Source: Paragonimus skrjabini miyazakii
Lineage: Eukaryota > Platyhelminthes > Trematoda > Plagiorchiida > Troglotrematidae
Length of the DNA: 64,000 nucleotides
Direction: 5' to 3'
Assembly: GCA_014338405.1 (NCBI GenBank)
Contig: JTDE01000417.1
Location: forward strand, 93,062 to 157,061
Shown in pieces: positions 9,897 to 21,893 of the stretch; the stretch's first letter is position 1; the number at the start of each line of letters is the position of its first letter. The notes under the pieces are model-generated. The model saw only the letters and a program-made list of their open reading frames with translations, made no database searches and was not told the origin of the DNA. Made by a program: the position numbers and the translations under genes.

Positions 9897-10721
9897 CTTT
9901 TCTGAAATCGTTCGGGCCGGAACCGATGCACATCGTGTAAGCGCAGACTGAAGATGCAGACGCGGCTGCTTCAAGACAGCCGTCTGCATGGGTGAGGGTG
10001 CCACGGGGCAGGCAACCGTTAAACCGACGGATCGCACAGGTACCATGGGTGTTGAATGATGGCGAAACATTTCGAAAGCAGGCTTTGGATGAGGTTCAAC
10101 AGACGCCGCCGGCTTACCCATTAGTTTACCGGGTACGTCTTCAACGGACTCATCCTCTACGGGTACGGTCGAATCGAGATCCGCCTGAGATGACCGGCAG
10201 CTATCACTGGGAGATCCTGGAGTAGACAAATCAATGCGCTGTTTTTTTGCTTGTGGCCGAGACGAACAATCGAAAGAAGAGTCCATCGAACCAGGCGATC
10301 GGTTAGTTTCGGGTGATAAACTAAACTTTGCAAACGCACCGCTTTCAGGTGGGCGGCTCTCGTCAGGAGACAGACATAATTCACCCACAGGTGGCAAAGA
10401 ATAGCGTCTGATGAGAGAACCTTGCTGGTGCGTCAAACAGCCCGTTGGCAAGGCGGCAGGACATGAATTGGTATCCGCCAACTGTGCAGGTGAGATAGAC
10501 GCAGATGCACACCTTAATATGCCAGATATTCGAGGCCAATTTTGCCTCCTATGACGTTTAGCTAACCACCCTCGAGTTGTGCAAGACTGCGTGCGGCGTA
10601 GTGTTGAAGATCCCGTACAAACTGCATCACTGGCCGAAGGTTTGTGGAAATTAAATCTTTGAGGATGATGAAAGCTGGGATTGGTGAATTCAGGCAAGTC
10701 GGCCGAACAGCATTCAAGAAT
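9897..10721 (-). CDS. Internal exon of an unrecognised Ser/Pro-rich protein
   Basis: On the minus strand 275 codons are open without a stop. The upstream end is bounded by a pyrimidine-rich acceptor (CTTAACTTATTAG), whose AG lies in the stop codon closing the frame, and the downstream end by the donor AAAAG/GTAACT. The exon is in phase 0 at both ends by this reading and has no clear initiator ATG, so it is probably internal. The product is low in complexity, rich in Ser, Pro, Arg and Ala, with a basic WLAKRHRRQNW cluster near residues 52-62 and an AKKQR cluster later; both could be nuclear localisation signals. No enzyme domain, signal peptide or membrane segment is seen. I do not recognise the family. 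Its length, composition and splice sites make it the only convincing host exon here. Confidence 0.6.
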
Positions 10722-13700
10722 CTAATAAGTTAAGCAAATAGGTGAGTCACTGAATTCAGCTTACGCGTTCGCTGTTGCATGTAGGTGGTGCAGACTGTGT
10801 TGTTGACGCACTAAAGTATCCTGAAGAACAGCTGTTCGAGAACTCAAGACTAATGATCGGCTTAGTTGTTACGTTGGTTTGTGGACAATGATCACATCCT
10901 TCGAACCAACTGAGAAAATTTTTCAAAGGTGGTTCTTGGTTAGCGCTTCACTGTGGTGAGATAAAGATAAAAGCGACAATACCTCTCATCCAAGTCAGTG
11001 GGGATAGCTTCAGAAATACTAGAAACTGAATTAAGACACAAATACGTGCAAAACTTTACAAATTACGTTTTGAACATCCCAGATAATTACGATCAGGCGT
11101 TTCTTCAAAACTGGGGCAAATAAAACGAAATGATTGGGACTAACCTTGTTTTTGAGAGAATTTTTGATAGCCTGGTTACAGGTGTGTCATTTGAGTTTGT
11201 TGCATCCGGTCTTTTTCCAAACTTAGTGAGTTTCACGGGGAACATCAAAGGAAACCTCCGGAAATGCGTTCACAACCTCACGCCTGTCAGACTTGAATAC
11301 GGAACGCGCGCCGTAACCTTGATGGGGTTTATGAGACCCATCTGAACCAATCAGATTGCTGGACCAATGAACTGTCAACACAGCTGATTGTCTGCGGCAA
11401 TCAGCTGATCAAGGTCATGGCGCGTTCTCTGAAGGAAGTATTAGTGGTCGCGCGCTTTTTAATGGGCATCCATTGTTAATAATGTGAGCGGAGTTGTTCT
11501 GCAACAGGTAGTGATCAATTAACGTGTCATTACCTTCATTAGCCTGTGTAACTGGGTTCCATTCGGCTTTTGGTAACCATCATATGATCGCAGAACAAAT
11601 TCGTACTACGATCGGGTGATGGTGGCCAAAATACACCTTAAGCTGTCATAAATTGCGCAGGTGCACGTGCTCATGATGTTAACCATTGTCACATTGCCGG
11701 GGTATATGGAAGTGGTGAAATACTCGGGGCGCCTAGGTTCACTTATACAACCATAAGCGTGAGGTGATTATGTGCAGAAAGTCGAGTCTCTTAAAAGAGA
11801 CCCCATAATAACCCGAAATGTGAACGATATTCTTGAAAAAACTTCGTAAGTTATGAAAACATGATTCAACACAGGGCCAAACATCATCAGAATCTGATTA
11901 AATACAGTACATAGTTTGAGCAATGTAAATGAATCGTCATATTATTGTTGCCTTCTTTCGAAGCAATCCTGCAGGGATCGTTGGAAAGAAGGCAACGAGT
12001 AAAGTTGTACTTCGCTTGTAACTTTATTGGGCAATGCATACAGTCCGTGGGTGGATTCACTGAACGGCCTGCAGACCTCCTCATGAACCATGTGATTTAA
12101 GCCTACGTCTGTGTTCAAGTAATCATCTGCATGTTTACTGGCTGGAAGCGAGTGTATATTCTCTAAGACCGTCTAATATGGTGACAACATTGTTTGGCTT
12201 ACGCAGTGTATTCGAATATGGCCCGCCATATTTGAGTTGTGTGATTTCCTATATCTTCTGAAAACTGTTAAGTGCTTTTTATATCATGTGCACATTTCGT
12301 GTTATTAAGACACATCTTGAGAGTCGTCATGAAGAGGACGAAGTGCGAACTGGTGATTTGCTTTTACTATTCCAGAGCAGTACACAGTCCCCGAATAGGC
12401 TCAACAACTGCCCGGTTGGGCTCTCTCGTAACAGTAGGCAATCGATGAATTATTGACGGAAGTAAAAAGCTTCCGCTTTTGATAATTCCCTACTGCTAGG
12501 CGTAGAAACACGAAGCGGTAGCGTTGCCTGAAACATGGAAAATGATATCTGAACTAAAACAACATGTAATTATTCTGATGAGCCTTGAAAACATACCTAA
12601 ACCCAGCCAAAATCATTCCAAAGTTTACAAACCAGCAGTGCGAAGAAGCCATGACGACAGTTTTACTGACTATGTTGAATCCGTACATCGAGATAGTGTC
12701 CACTCAGCAAACTAGTACAACCTGTATTTAATATGGAACTTCATCGACAGTTAGTTAAAGTAACGGTTGTAACTTCAAGATTAAAGTCACCTCTAAGCTG
12801 ACGCAACTCTAAAGAGTGTAGATTTGAAACTGACTGTTTGATTTCACGAGGCTTAACGTTGTCACGCTCCCTTTGAAAGTATTTTATTCTTTTGAAGAAC
12901 AGGTGGTCAGATCATATTTCCATTTTTGAGGTGCAGACGGATGAAATTAATGTATAGCAGTTTAAAACATTTTAGACCAGGTTAACCAAAAAGCCTCTTG
13001 CGTGACGGTAGGGTACTGTTAGTTTTTTTGCATGCACTGTTATTTTGCATGACCTAGAAAGGGTATGAAAGACAAGAATGTCAAGATTCTTCATAGCCAG
13101 GACCGCTTGGAGGGATGTGCCATCAAGAGAGTTAAAGATATTCATCAAGCGACGTATATGCGTAACTTTGCAACTCCCAGTACTAAAGGCACGATTGGTC
13201 ATATGGAACTAAACACACAAACTGTTGAGGTCATTCTGCCGAAAGGCTGAATCGTCAGAGCTGCTCATGGCTTACCAAATTTTACAAGAAGGATTAGACC
13301 GAAATAGTAGGGTCATTTATGGAAATGAGGAACAAGAGCGAACTAAGAATATAACCTCGAGGAACATCGCTATAAATTGTGTAGCAGCTAGAAAGCAAAA
13401 CGTTTACGCGCACTCAATAATATCGATTGATGTGGTAGGATTCCAGACACCAATGGATATTACCCCACATTTTGTAACAGTTTGCCAAGCAGACCATGTG
13501 GTCAAGAGCTGCGGTAAAATTTAGGTATACCATATCTACCTCAATACTCTAATCAGCTTCTTTTGTCCATTCGTCAGCGGCTAGCGGAAGATTCCTGGTA
13601 AACGGTCGGTCTTTACGAAAGCTTTGCTGTGGTTTGCAGGAGTTACAAAAAAATGGTCATAAAGTGGGTTGCGCACGAGTGCCATTAATTGTTTTGAGGC

Positions 13701-15482
13701 AAGTAAATGCAGAGTTACTGGACGATAATTGTTCGGCATCTTTAAAGATAAGGATGATGTTGGTTAAAGTCCGATTGCTAGACACTTTCTTTGGAGATAG
13801 ACCGGATTAACAATAAGCTAGCGCACTCAGCAGTTTGCTCTGCCGTTTCGTGAATAACTTTCAAAGGAATTTCATTTGGATCGACAGAACAGTCTGTAAG
13901 GCACTGGAGCCCAGTTAGAATAACTGAATAGTTAGTATACACAGTATGCATTCCTTTAAGTTTGGTAACAAAAGAAACTTGAGCAAAAATAGGGTTTTCA
14001 AACTCCTCAAGAAAACTTGCGGATTCAGCCTCAAATTTGACGGGTCCTGTTGGGCCGAGGATTTGAGGCAGTTCCGCTTTTTGTTTATGGGCTGTCAATG
14101 CAAAATAAAATAGGCCATTTGAAACAGCAAAACAGGACCTAGTAAACCAATGCTGATAATAACTCGACCCTTGCGAGTAAACGAGGTACATCGAATGAAA
14201 ATGAGCGTATGCTCCTTGTGATATTCTTATACTTCATTTAACCGATAGCTCATTTATGCGCATTGTTTTTAGCAGTAACCTTCAGGTACGACAATAGCTG
14301 ACATGGCGGCTTGTTGCGCTTCGTGACCGTTAATAGTGCAAGTTTATCAAAGGCTGCGAAGAGGAAGGCGGTGACGTTTGTACACAGTTCACCAACGGGC
14401 TGAATGAAATTGAAGTAATTCCCTGTTTATGCAGCTATCCGGGAGAGCAGCAGATTAACCTTCAGTTTACGAAGTGTTTCGGTTCGCGTTAACTAGGTTG
14501 ATGAGATTGTTGCTACAAACGAAATCAAACAAAGTGACTACATTATTGCCTAAGCCTAGCGGAACGACTGCATTGGGATTACTTGCTACTAAATCTTCGT
14601 TGGTAGGTATACAGGCCTTATGCAGAGGCTTCTTATCTTCCCACGAATGCATGAAGCCTGACATGTTCTGCAAAACCCGAAACTTTTAGGACGTTAAAGA
14701 AGTGCGATAGCACGCGATTCACAGGCCCCATGCACAAAATGCCTGGAAGGTTTGTTAACGATGGACTGAAGTCGGCCATCAAGGGGATTCTTGGACAGCT
14801 ATGGAGGGTCAAAATCTCCATTCCATTCAAAATTATTATACCTTTAGTATGACTTAAATAAATGGGATAGAAGATAACCCCGCCACTCAACTGATTAACT
14901 CAGTTAAACGGATTGAGTGCCAGACTGAATTAGGAATGGCATTAAAAAATGGATTATCATACTAAAAGGCCTTCAACGAAGCATGAACAAGTACCTTTAC
15001 CCGACCACTTTCGATCTGTTTACTCAAAAGAACAGTGTTCCAAAAATTTCTAGTTCACATTCAAAGTAAGCATTAATGAACCAGGATTCAATTACAACCA
15101 TACGGAGCTTTTCCCAAAAGCAACGTTCACTAAGCTCAAAGAGCTTGTTATGTAGATTGACAGCGTTAGTATACATGAGCCTAACATTGGTTATTTTAAG
15201 GGGGTTGAAATCGGCCTCGCATTACCTTGTATGTTGTCCTCGTATAAAACGGACAAGGAAACTGAAACTGATTCGGAAAACATCAGGCCGGAGAAATTGT
15301 ACTAATGTATTTTGCTTGTTTATATACTTTATTAGAGCCCCGTTATCTTCTCCTTCGTTTGGGCTGGAAAGAACTCAGAAATATGAAATAATATTGGTAT
15401 TTTAGATATTTCGTATCCCCTGCATCACGTTTGAAACAATTTTTTTTACCATTTTTTTCAAAATGATAGTGTATATTACCCA
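10722..15482. other. No recognised gene; short uninformative frames only
   Basis: Only short frames occur. The longest, about 137 codons on the minus strand at 13778-14191 and about 99 codons on the plus strand at 13225-13524, show no domain I recognise and no clear splice sites. A faint resemblance to Gypsy RNase H DNA (GTTCTGCAACAG near 11498) was not followed by any further match. The stretch may be intron of the 9897-10721 gene or intergenic. Confidence 0.5.
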
Positions 15483-15516
15483 AGCCTGCTCGCCGTATTG
15501 CGAGTAGGCTCTTTTT
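15483..15516 (+). other. Terminator-like hairpin followed by a T run
   Basis: An 11-bp stem (AGCCTGCTCGC with GCGAGTAGGCT, one G-T pair) and a 6-base loop (CGTATT) are followed at once by CTTTTT. The shape is that of a bacterial intrinsic terminator or a polymerase III stop after a hairpin. No gene for either is seen next to it. In a flatworm genome this is most likely chance or the end of a small untranscribed RNA relic. Confidence 0.4.
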
Positions 15517-18500
15517 CGTGGGATGTGATTAACAACCTTCGGCACTCTGCTCTGCATAAGAACGAACTGTGACCGGGTATAACGTTAATAATAGCTATTG
15601 AACTGGGTTAACGGCGGCGAATTTTGGCAAGTGAAGTATTCATTTCACTCTATTTTCCACCACAGCCGAGTCAAAAATGCTAGAGATTTGAGTGCTCAGA
15701 GTTCTCCTCAACTGTTTTACTGCATCCCTAATATACCTAGGTGCCTAATGGATAGAACTAGACAGAAAATTTTTGTTTAGCACGTTCACTTGCAGCTCGC
15801 AACTCATTATCCGTTGACATATTTTAAGATATCGTTCTAGAGAGCATCTGAAGTCAATTATTTCCAGTAAGTTTTATATCATCTGCATAGAAGTAGTACG
15901 ATCTAATTTCTTAAATGCGCCAGGAGGTGTACAGAATCCAGAATACATCTGTCCGATGTGCCATATGATGCACAATCTTCTTCAAGCAGTACTTCTGACA
16001 CTTTCACTATTAAAACTAGAAATGTCTGGTTCCATTTGTACTGTATAGATGATATTCACCTGTGTAGAAGCTTCCGATTTCACATTCTGTGGCTGGTGTA
16101 GTCAGGGGATTTCTAAAGCCAAGGTAGCACATCTCAGCCGTTTTCCCCCGTGATAATGCTTATAAAACTTGGTGACACTATAAAGCAAGATTGCCCCCCA
16201 GAAAGTCATATCGGAGAATCTTTAAAACCTACATACGCCTAGGCATTTGGAGCTTCTCACCCCTGGTGTACGTTAGAATATTTTGTTGATAGCGCTAGTT
16301 AAGCTTATCGGCAGGCGATATCCGAAATCTATTCAATTGCCAACTTTGAAGCTGAAAATGTTACTGTCCTCTATTCAGTCCTTAATAACTGAAAACATAC
16401 AGGCAATTAGTGGTGTCAGAATATTTGTCAAGGGCTTTGATATGGTGAATACTGTTTGGCACCGCTGACCTTATACTCTTTGATATGGTTATCACTAGCT
16501 ACACCCTACGGACTGTAATATCTCTATCTGCTGCTGTTGCTATTTCCGAGCGGTAAACATACTGAGACTGGGGCATAGACGCGCTCGGTATACCTTCATT
16601 GATCATTCCATTACAAGAAAATATGGCCCCATTTCACTTTCTCGAATAGGACCTGGCTTGAGCATAGCCATAAAACTTACTTCAATTCTGTTTGTCACCC
16701 GTTAGATTTAGATGAAAACTCAGATGAGCATCCCTTATAAAATTGTTTTCATAACACAACTTTTGAACTCATTTTACTAAACACGTGGTTTGCTGGCCGT
16801 GTACGCGCACTGGAAAGCTTTCTTGATCATGGGGCAAACCCAATTGTCATCGAACTCGATTGTGAGAAAGCTTTACTACTAACAGAATGTTGGTGTCTTC
16901 TGTGGGATCCACTGAGTTCCAGAACAATCTCTGTTTACCGGCCCTATCGATGTACATCTTTTAGATAAGAATTAACACGTCACGTTACTGGTGACTCCGA
17001 ACGATTCTGCCGATGATATGTCCATGATATTGATGCAGCAGCGAGTTATGAATAGATATAGCACCGAAGCTCTCTGGTACCGTCGGAATGTTGTGGTCAC
17101 ACCAACGTGCCGTAATAAGATACACTGAACGAAGTGGTTAAACGGATTGTGGGTAAAGCCCTTCCCACTGTCTGATCCCAATATACTATTGATTTTCGGC
17201 GCGTCAAAATCTCCCAAAACAAGCAGACGATAACTTGGTTGATTGAAAACTCGGACCAATTTCATCAACGCTTCACTTTCCAGAAGTGCCGCCTTTTGAC
17301 TTCACTGACCATCAACTGTGGGTTGAAATCAAGAAGGTTGTTTGTAGTTTGAATATCCTGTCAACTACATTGAAAGTTCGTATGTGACTGTCTTATAGAA
17401 CTTGGGATCAGTTGTAGGTAACCACTTATGGCGACTGTACTAGGATTTCTCATCTGACTCATATTTTTTATACGTAATCATACACTAGGGGATTATGACT
17501 GCCCGTGGCTTGTCTCTCTAGTCAAGCGAGTTGATCACATTTGCAGGTATACCTTTCAATTCTGACAGACCAACCATGTAATGGCTCAGAGGTCTGGTCG
17601 AATTTAAGCCCTCGTAAAAAGCTTCTGATTAATAGGTCCATTTTTCAGTATAGATATCTAAGCCACACAAGTGCAAACCACTGTTTTTCGGTAGTTAGCT
17701 CACTAAAGCTAGTGTAGAACCAGCGTGTTTCTTTAACGTTTTGATCTAATTCCTGACCACCATTCGTGCCAGGACGTTTGTTTCTTTTTGCTGGTGTAGC
17801 ACGGATCAGTTGTATAATTAATAACCGTGTATGTTCTACTACTTAAGGAAAGCTCTTCCTAAGCTACCATCTCGGCCTTAGTCAGTGCCATATCTCGAAT
17901 GTTTTGGTCACAAGAACCGACTGAAAGTGGCCTATGACGATTCGTTTGTGCGCTAGATACATTCTTTTTTTCCGAGGAAGTACTATCGATAGCATTTCTT
18001 CCCAGGATCAAGTCTAGCGTTTTGCAGTAATCTTATTATTAATTGTCTTTCAGAGGATCTCCCACGTTTAGAACCATGTGTTACCAGTTTGGGGATGGGC
18101 GGATATCTATGTTCCTGCCAAAGTTTAGTGTGGTCTCATAGGAATTTCGGAGTTGTATAACCTTGCAGAATGACTGCAATACTGTAGAAGTGCACTTCTT
18201 GTTGTGCCACTCCTGAAAGTAGATACCTGTCTCTACCAGTCCGCGGGGAGAGTGATGGATCTGAAAATCTGGCGGCAAGTCAGTGACTTCGCCGGCCTTT
18301 TGTGTGATCCCTAGACGTTATTAGTACTACACGCTCAATAGTGGTCAATCTTTGTGACAGTTGAGCAGCGTTTCTTTATTCTCATTAAGAACGTTTAGAA
18401 ACCGTGTATGCTTCCTGGAGTCAAACTATGCTGCTGTAAATATTATTAGAAGCCCAAGAATGCTACCGTACGATTTGGGTAGTAACGTGTGTTTGTAGCA

Positions 18501-19849
18501 GTTATCCAGTATGTAGTTGCCTTTTATCGAGTTTTCTTACGGCTCAGTTGTTCTCTCAGGCACAGCGTTTCGGGATTTGTTTGATGAATCAGCTTGTGAG
18601 AAGGATGTAAGAAGGAAAGCTGTGTAATGCATCTTCGTTGGAATATTGTCTGTTTTGCATACTCTCCCGCTGTGCGTCTGTTACAAACTCAGTATAGATC
18701 AGATTGTTTGCCACAAAGCCTAATCCCGCGTACTCAAGTGGACGATACACGCTACAAAGTCACCTTTGAGTCTGCTCCCTAATCGTTTCCTTGTTTTTCT
18801 CAACCATATTTCCCTTATTTACTCGTGACGTTTTGCTCAGCCCTACAACACGGTCTGCTTGAACCTAAAATTAAGCAACCTGATTAAACTGCATTAGGTT
18901 CCAAGTGCAAGCAATTTATAGTTCATTTATTTGCGGCAAGTTGGAGCCGTTGAAATGCTTAACTCGGAACCTTTGTCGTCTGCAACTTTAATCATGTTAG
19001 CAGTACTCACTTCCAAAGACATCAATGCGAAAGCGCCGTTGATGATTTTAGAAATAGTATTTACCACCCTGAGCACCGTCACTACTTCAGACAGGTTCTT
19101 TGAACATGCGCCGCGTTTTGCTGAAAATTTATTCAACCTTGATATCGACTTCATACTAAGTTCATCAGTCGATCGTTATGAGTAGGTTAAGCGTGCTATG
19201 GTTACCGAAACAAAACCATCCGAGAAATTGCGCCTTAGACAACTGTTCAGTTGGTGACAGGCTATCGATTTTGCTTAAAGATATTGGACACGCAGTTATC
19301 AGGGTCTATCATACAGAAGGTGTGGATGCAACGACTGCTCGATTACAACAATGGGTCACTTTTTGCAATTACCATCCTCCCTGTTATGTCAGGTATAAAC
19401 GATTTCGAGGCGCCGCTGCTTCATCATTAGTTGAAGAACTAATTCCCCAGTACAGGGTTACAGACGCTCTATTAGTTAGAGATAGGCCAAAATAACAGTT
19501 ATATGCAGGGTAATAAACCAGCGCTATGACCATTATCCGTCCGAATCAAGTAAAATGATAGTACATGAGCAACGCAATCGAATTGACCTTCGTATCTACA
19601 CTTAGAGGCCTCCATCATCACTAAAACTTCTGTGCAGTATGTCTGATCTCTGTCCACATCAGTGGAGACCGGAAACTGTTGTTGGTACCAGCAGATCGAT
19701 TATGAAGGCTCTACGTGATACCAATCGCCACTTACTCGTCAAGGAAACAAATATATGAACTACTACTCTGGCACGTTTTATAAATGATTGCCACAGACCT
19801 GTTCATGAAACAGGCGTCTATTCTCTGTGAGAGTTTTGACTACCAGAAT
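15517..19849. other. No recognised gene
   Basis: There are short frames on both strands only, none with a motif I recognise. The largest, about 105 codons on the plus strand at 19178-19495, precedes the second Gypsy copy by about 350 bases and might be a piece of its gag, but there is no zinc knuckle or other support. No microsatellite, LINE tail or SINE copy was seen. Confidence 0.5.
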
Positions 19850-21322
19850 AAAGTTCCTTCATCTGGCGACTGGTTCGCGATTAGGGTAAAAAATAACACT
19901 TCCATCATTGAACAGTACGTCCAATAAGACTTTTGCTTATTAACTGTTGTGCATGAACTGACTTTTGCTGCAATTCCTGTTAGATTTCCCTCAACGAGGA
20001 TAAACATGTTCCTATCACTGGCACTGAGTTCTTGAACATTTTGACTCGTTGTTTGGTGTCCGTTGGTCGTGTCTTATGAATATCTCGACGAAAATCAGCG
20101 TTAGAAATAAACCAGCAAGCGCTTTAATATACTCAAGAGGATGTGCCGCCAATGTACCATCACTGTCACACCGGCGTCATCCACCCACCTCCGTAAGGCT
20201 AACTGTGAGTGAACCAAATGTGCCCATGTGCAACAACACTGAAGTAGCAATTCGATGAAGAAGGATGCTCGCCAGCTAATTTCATCAAGCCGTTGTATCT
20301 AACTGATATAATGCGCAATGTGTTGTCTTTGGTAGGGATACATTAGTCATCTGCCTTCACTGGTTCTGAACCGCTAAATTAAGGTCGAAAACTGATAGAC
20401 ACATAGCCAGGAAGACTTGATACTTAGAATATCTCACTTGGTTTACAGTGATATTCGTCACTTTTCAAGTTTGTTGAAATGATTCCTCGCTTCGCTGTTG
20501 CGTATCAGTTTGACAACATGCACGATTCACAGCTCAGTCGATCTCGCAGCGATCGTTAATGCACAGGTTAATGATCCGAAGGTAGATAACTCTGTCAGTC
20601 CAGTCCCGCCTAACGCAGTCGCATCTAAATGAACTTGTGATAGTTAACGATATATACCACACTCAGTTATGCCTTTAACTTTCAGCCGTCACGTTTTTGA
20701 AGTGTTACCCAACCAGTCTGACGCAGAAATACGTACCAAGGTGAAAATGGCCATCGAATGTTTTTTCTAGTGTAATATCAATTCTGTCATCCACACCGTG
20801 TTAAAGGTTGCATCCCTACAGATCACAAATTCAGCGCTGCACACGTTCTCCATTAGGCACTTTTGCTGCCTGTGATGAGCGCCTTTATCGGATATATGTT
20901 GACCTTTTCTGCACCGTGTCACATTCTAATGGGTATACGTTCACCTTGCCGGGAATGAACCAAGTTACACTCTGACCAGAAGGTATACAGAGTTCAAGCT
21001 AGTAATCAGAATCTGTTGCACGAGCAGTTTTGGGAAGTTGAGTGGCTCAGTTTGGCTGTCCCGCTGCAATGACCATTGCTCGTTGGATGCATGCTGAATC
21101 AGCGTTGACAATACTTCCTGCCATACGAGGATTAGTTAACTGTAAAACACGGCCTACCAGCCATAGACGGACGAATCAGTCGTAAGTTTTATCGACGGCC
21201 TACAGTTTCATCATTTGTCAACAGCAACTCTGCGGCAGAATGTTGTGCCTTTAGTCCGGTTAAGCGTTTGAACCACTTTTGGAACAGATCTGCAAACTAC
21301 TGCCACTGAGTTGGTTAAAGGG

Positions 21323-21545
21323 TTTTTTCATATAGATTGAACATCACCCACAATTGATCGCAGCTGTCGCATTCCCATAGACTTTCCAGTCGGCCCCTTT
21401 CGAAAAGAAGCACTGGACTCGAGTTTCGCTCTCATTAGAGCTCGTCAGTAGTGCATATCATCGCCACTGCCGGGACTAGAACCACGGCCACGCTGTTAGC
21501 GAGGCAACCATGTTTACCACTGCGCCATTGACCTCACGTTGGGCA
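21323..21545 (-). repeat. tRNA-derived SINE-like copy A
   Basis: Read on the minus strand it starts with a tRNA-like head: GGTCAATGGCGCAGTGGTAA resembles an A box, and GGTTCTAGTCCCGGC resembles a B box with a T arm. A body of about 110 bp (GAAACTCGAGTCCAGTGCTT, then GGGAATGCGACAGCTGCGAT) and a tail GATGTTCAATCTATATGAAAA follow. An internal polymerase III promoter of this kind is the mark of tRNA-derived SINEs. The anticodon part no longer folds as a tRNA. Related copies lie at 21776-21893 and 47615-47842. Confidence 0.65.
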
Positions 21546-21728
21546 CGACCGAATTGTCATATGTGAACGCTCAACCACTTTCGCTTGTGAGTAATGATCA
21601 GGTTGCCGATCGTCTCGAAATGGAGACACAGTTACTGTCTGTTAACTCCAATCGATGACCCCTGGACTAAGACTTCTCTCCAAGTTGAAATCACAGAAAT
21701 CATTGACTTGTTGAGCGGTATTTGATTA

Positions 21729-21893
21729 CTGACGAGTAGTAGGGTATTGTGATTTTCATATAGACTGAACATTGAGTCTAGTGCTTCTCTGCGAAAGGGG
21801 CCGATTGGAAAATCTATGGGAATGCGAAAGCTGCGATCAATTGTAGGTGATGTTCAATCTATATGAAAACCAAAATCCCCTACTACTCATCAG
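21729..21893. repeat. Foldback unit with 45-bp inverted arms
   Basis: Arms at 21729-21773 and 21849-21893 are inverted copies of each other with 39 of 45 positions equal. The 75-bp centre is the SINE body in plus orientation. The right arm is the natural SINE tail; the left arm is the same tail inverted onto the truncated 5' side. A transcript would fold into a long hairpin. This could arise by twin priming during retrotransposition or by recombination of two inverted copies. Confidence 0.75.

Larger units (their letters stand above)
21323..21893. repeat. Compound SINE-like insertion inside the Gypsy copy
   Basis: A 571-bp block sits between two copies of TAAAGGG (21316-21322 and 21894-21900), most simply a target-site duplication, and splits the second Gypsy copy. 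Its two outer ends are the 3' parts of one repeat family in inverted orientation: a minus-strand copy at 21323-21545 and a plus-strand partial copy at 21776-21893. A further inverted piece of the tail is at 21729-21773. Between them, 21546-21728 has no clear match elsewhere in the window. The ends point outward, so the block has the outline of a foldback element, though tRNA-like promoter boxes suggest SINE ancestry. Confidence 0.7.

Noticed and set aside
11480..11620. GTTCTGCAACAG and following DNA resembling Gypsy RNase H (compare 6306)
   Set aside because: The likeness fades within about 60 bases and no upstream or downstream Gypsy block is in place.
12566..12590. CTGATGAG as in hammerhead ribozymes, which occur in fluke repeats
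   Set aside because: No matching GAAAC core at the proper distance and no stems; other CTGATGA occurrences on both strands also failed.
13778..14191. Minus-strand open frame of about 137 codons
   Set aside because: No known domain, no initiation context or splice support, and composition like the surroundings; not called as a gene.
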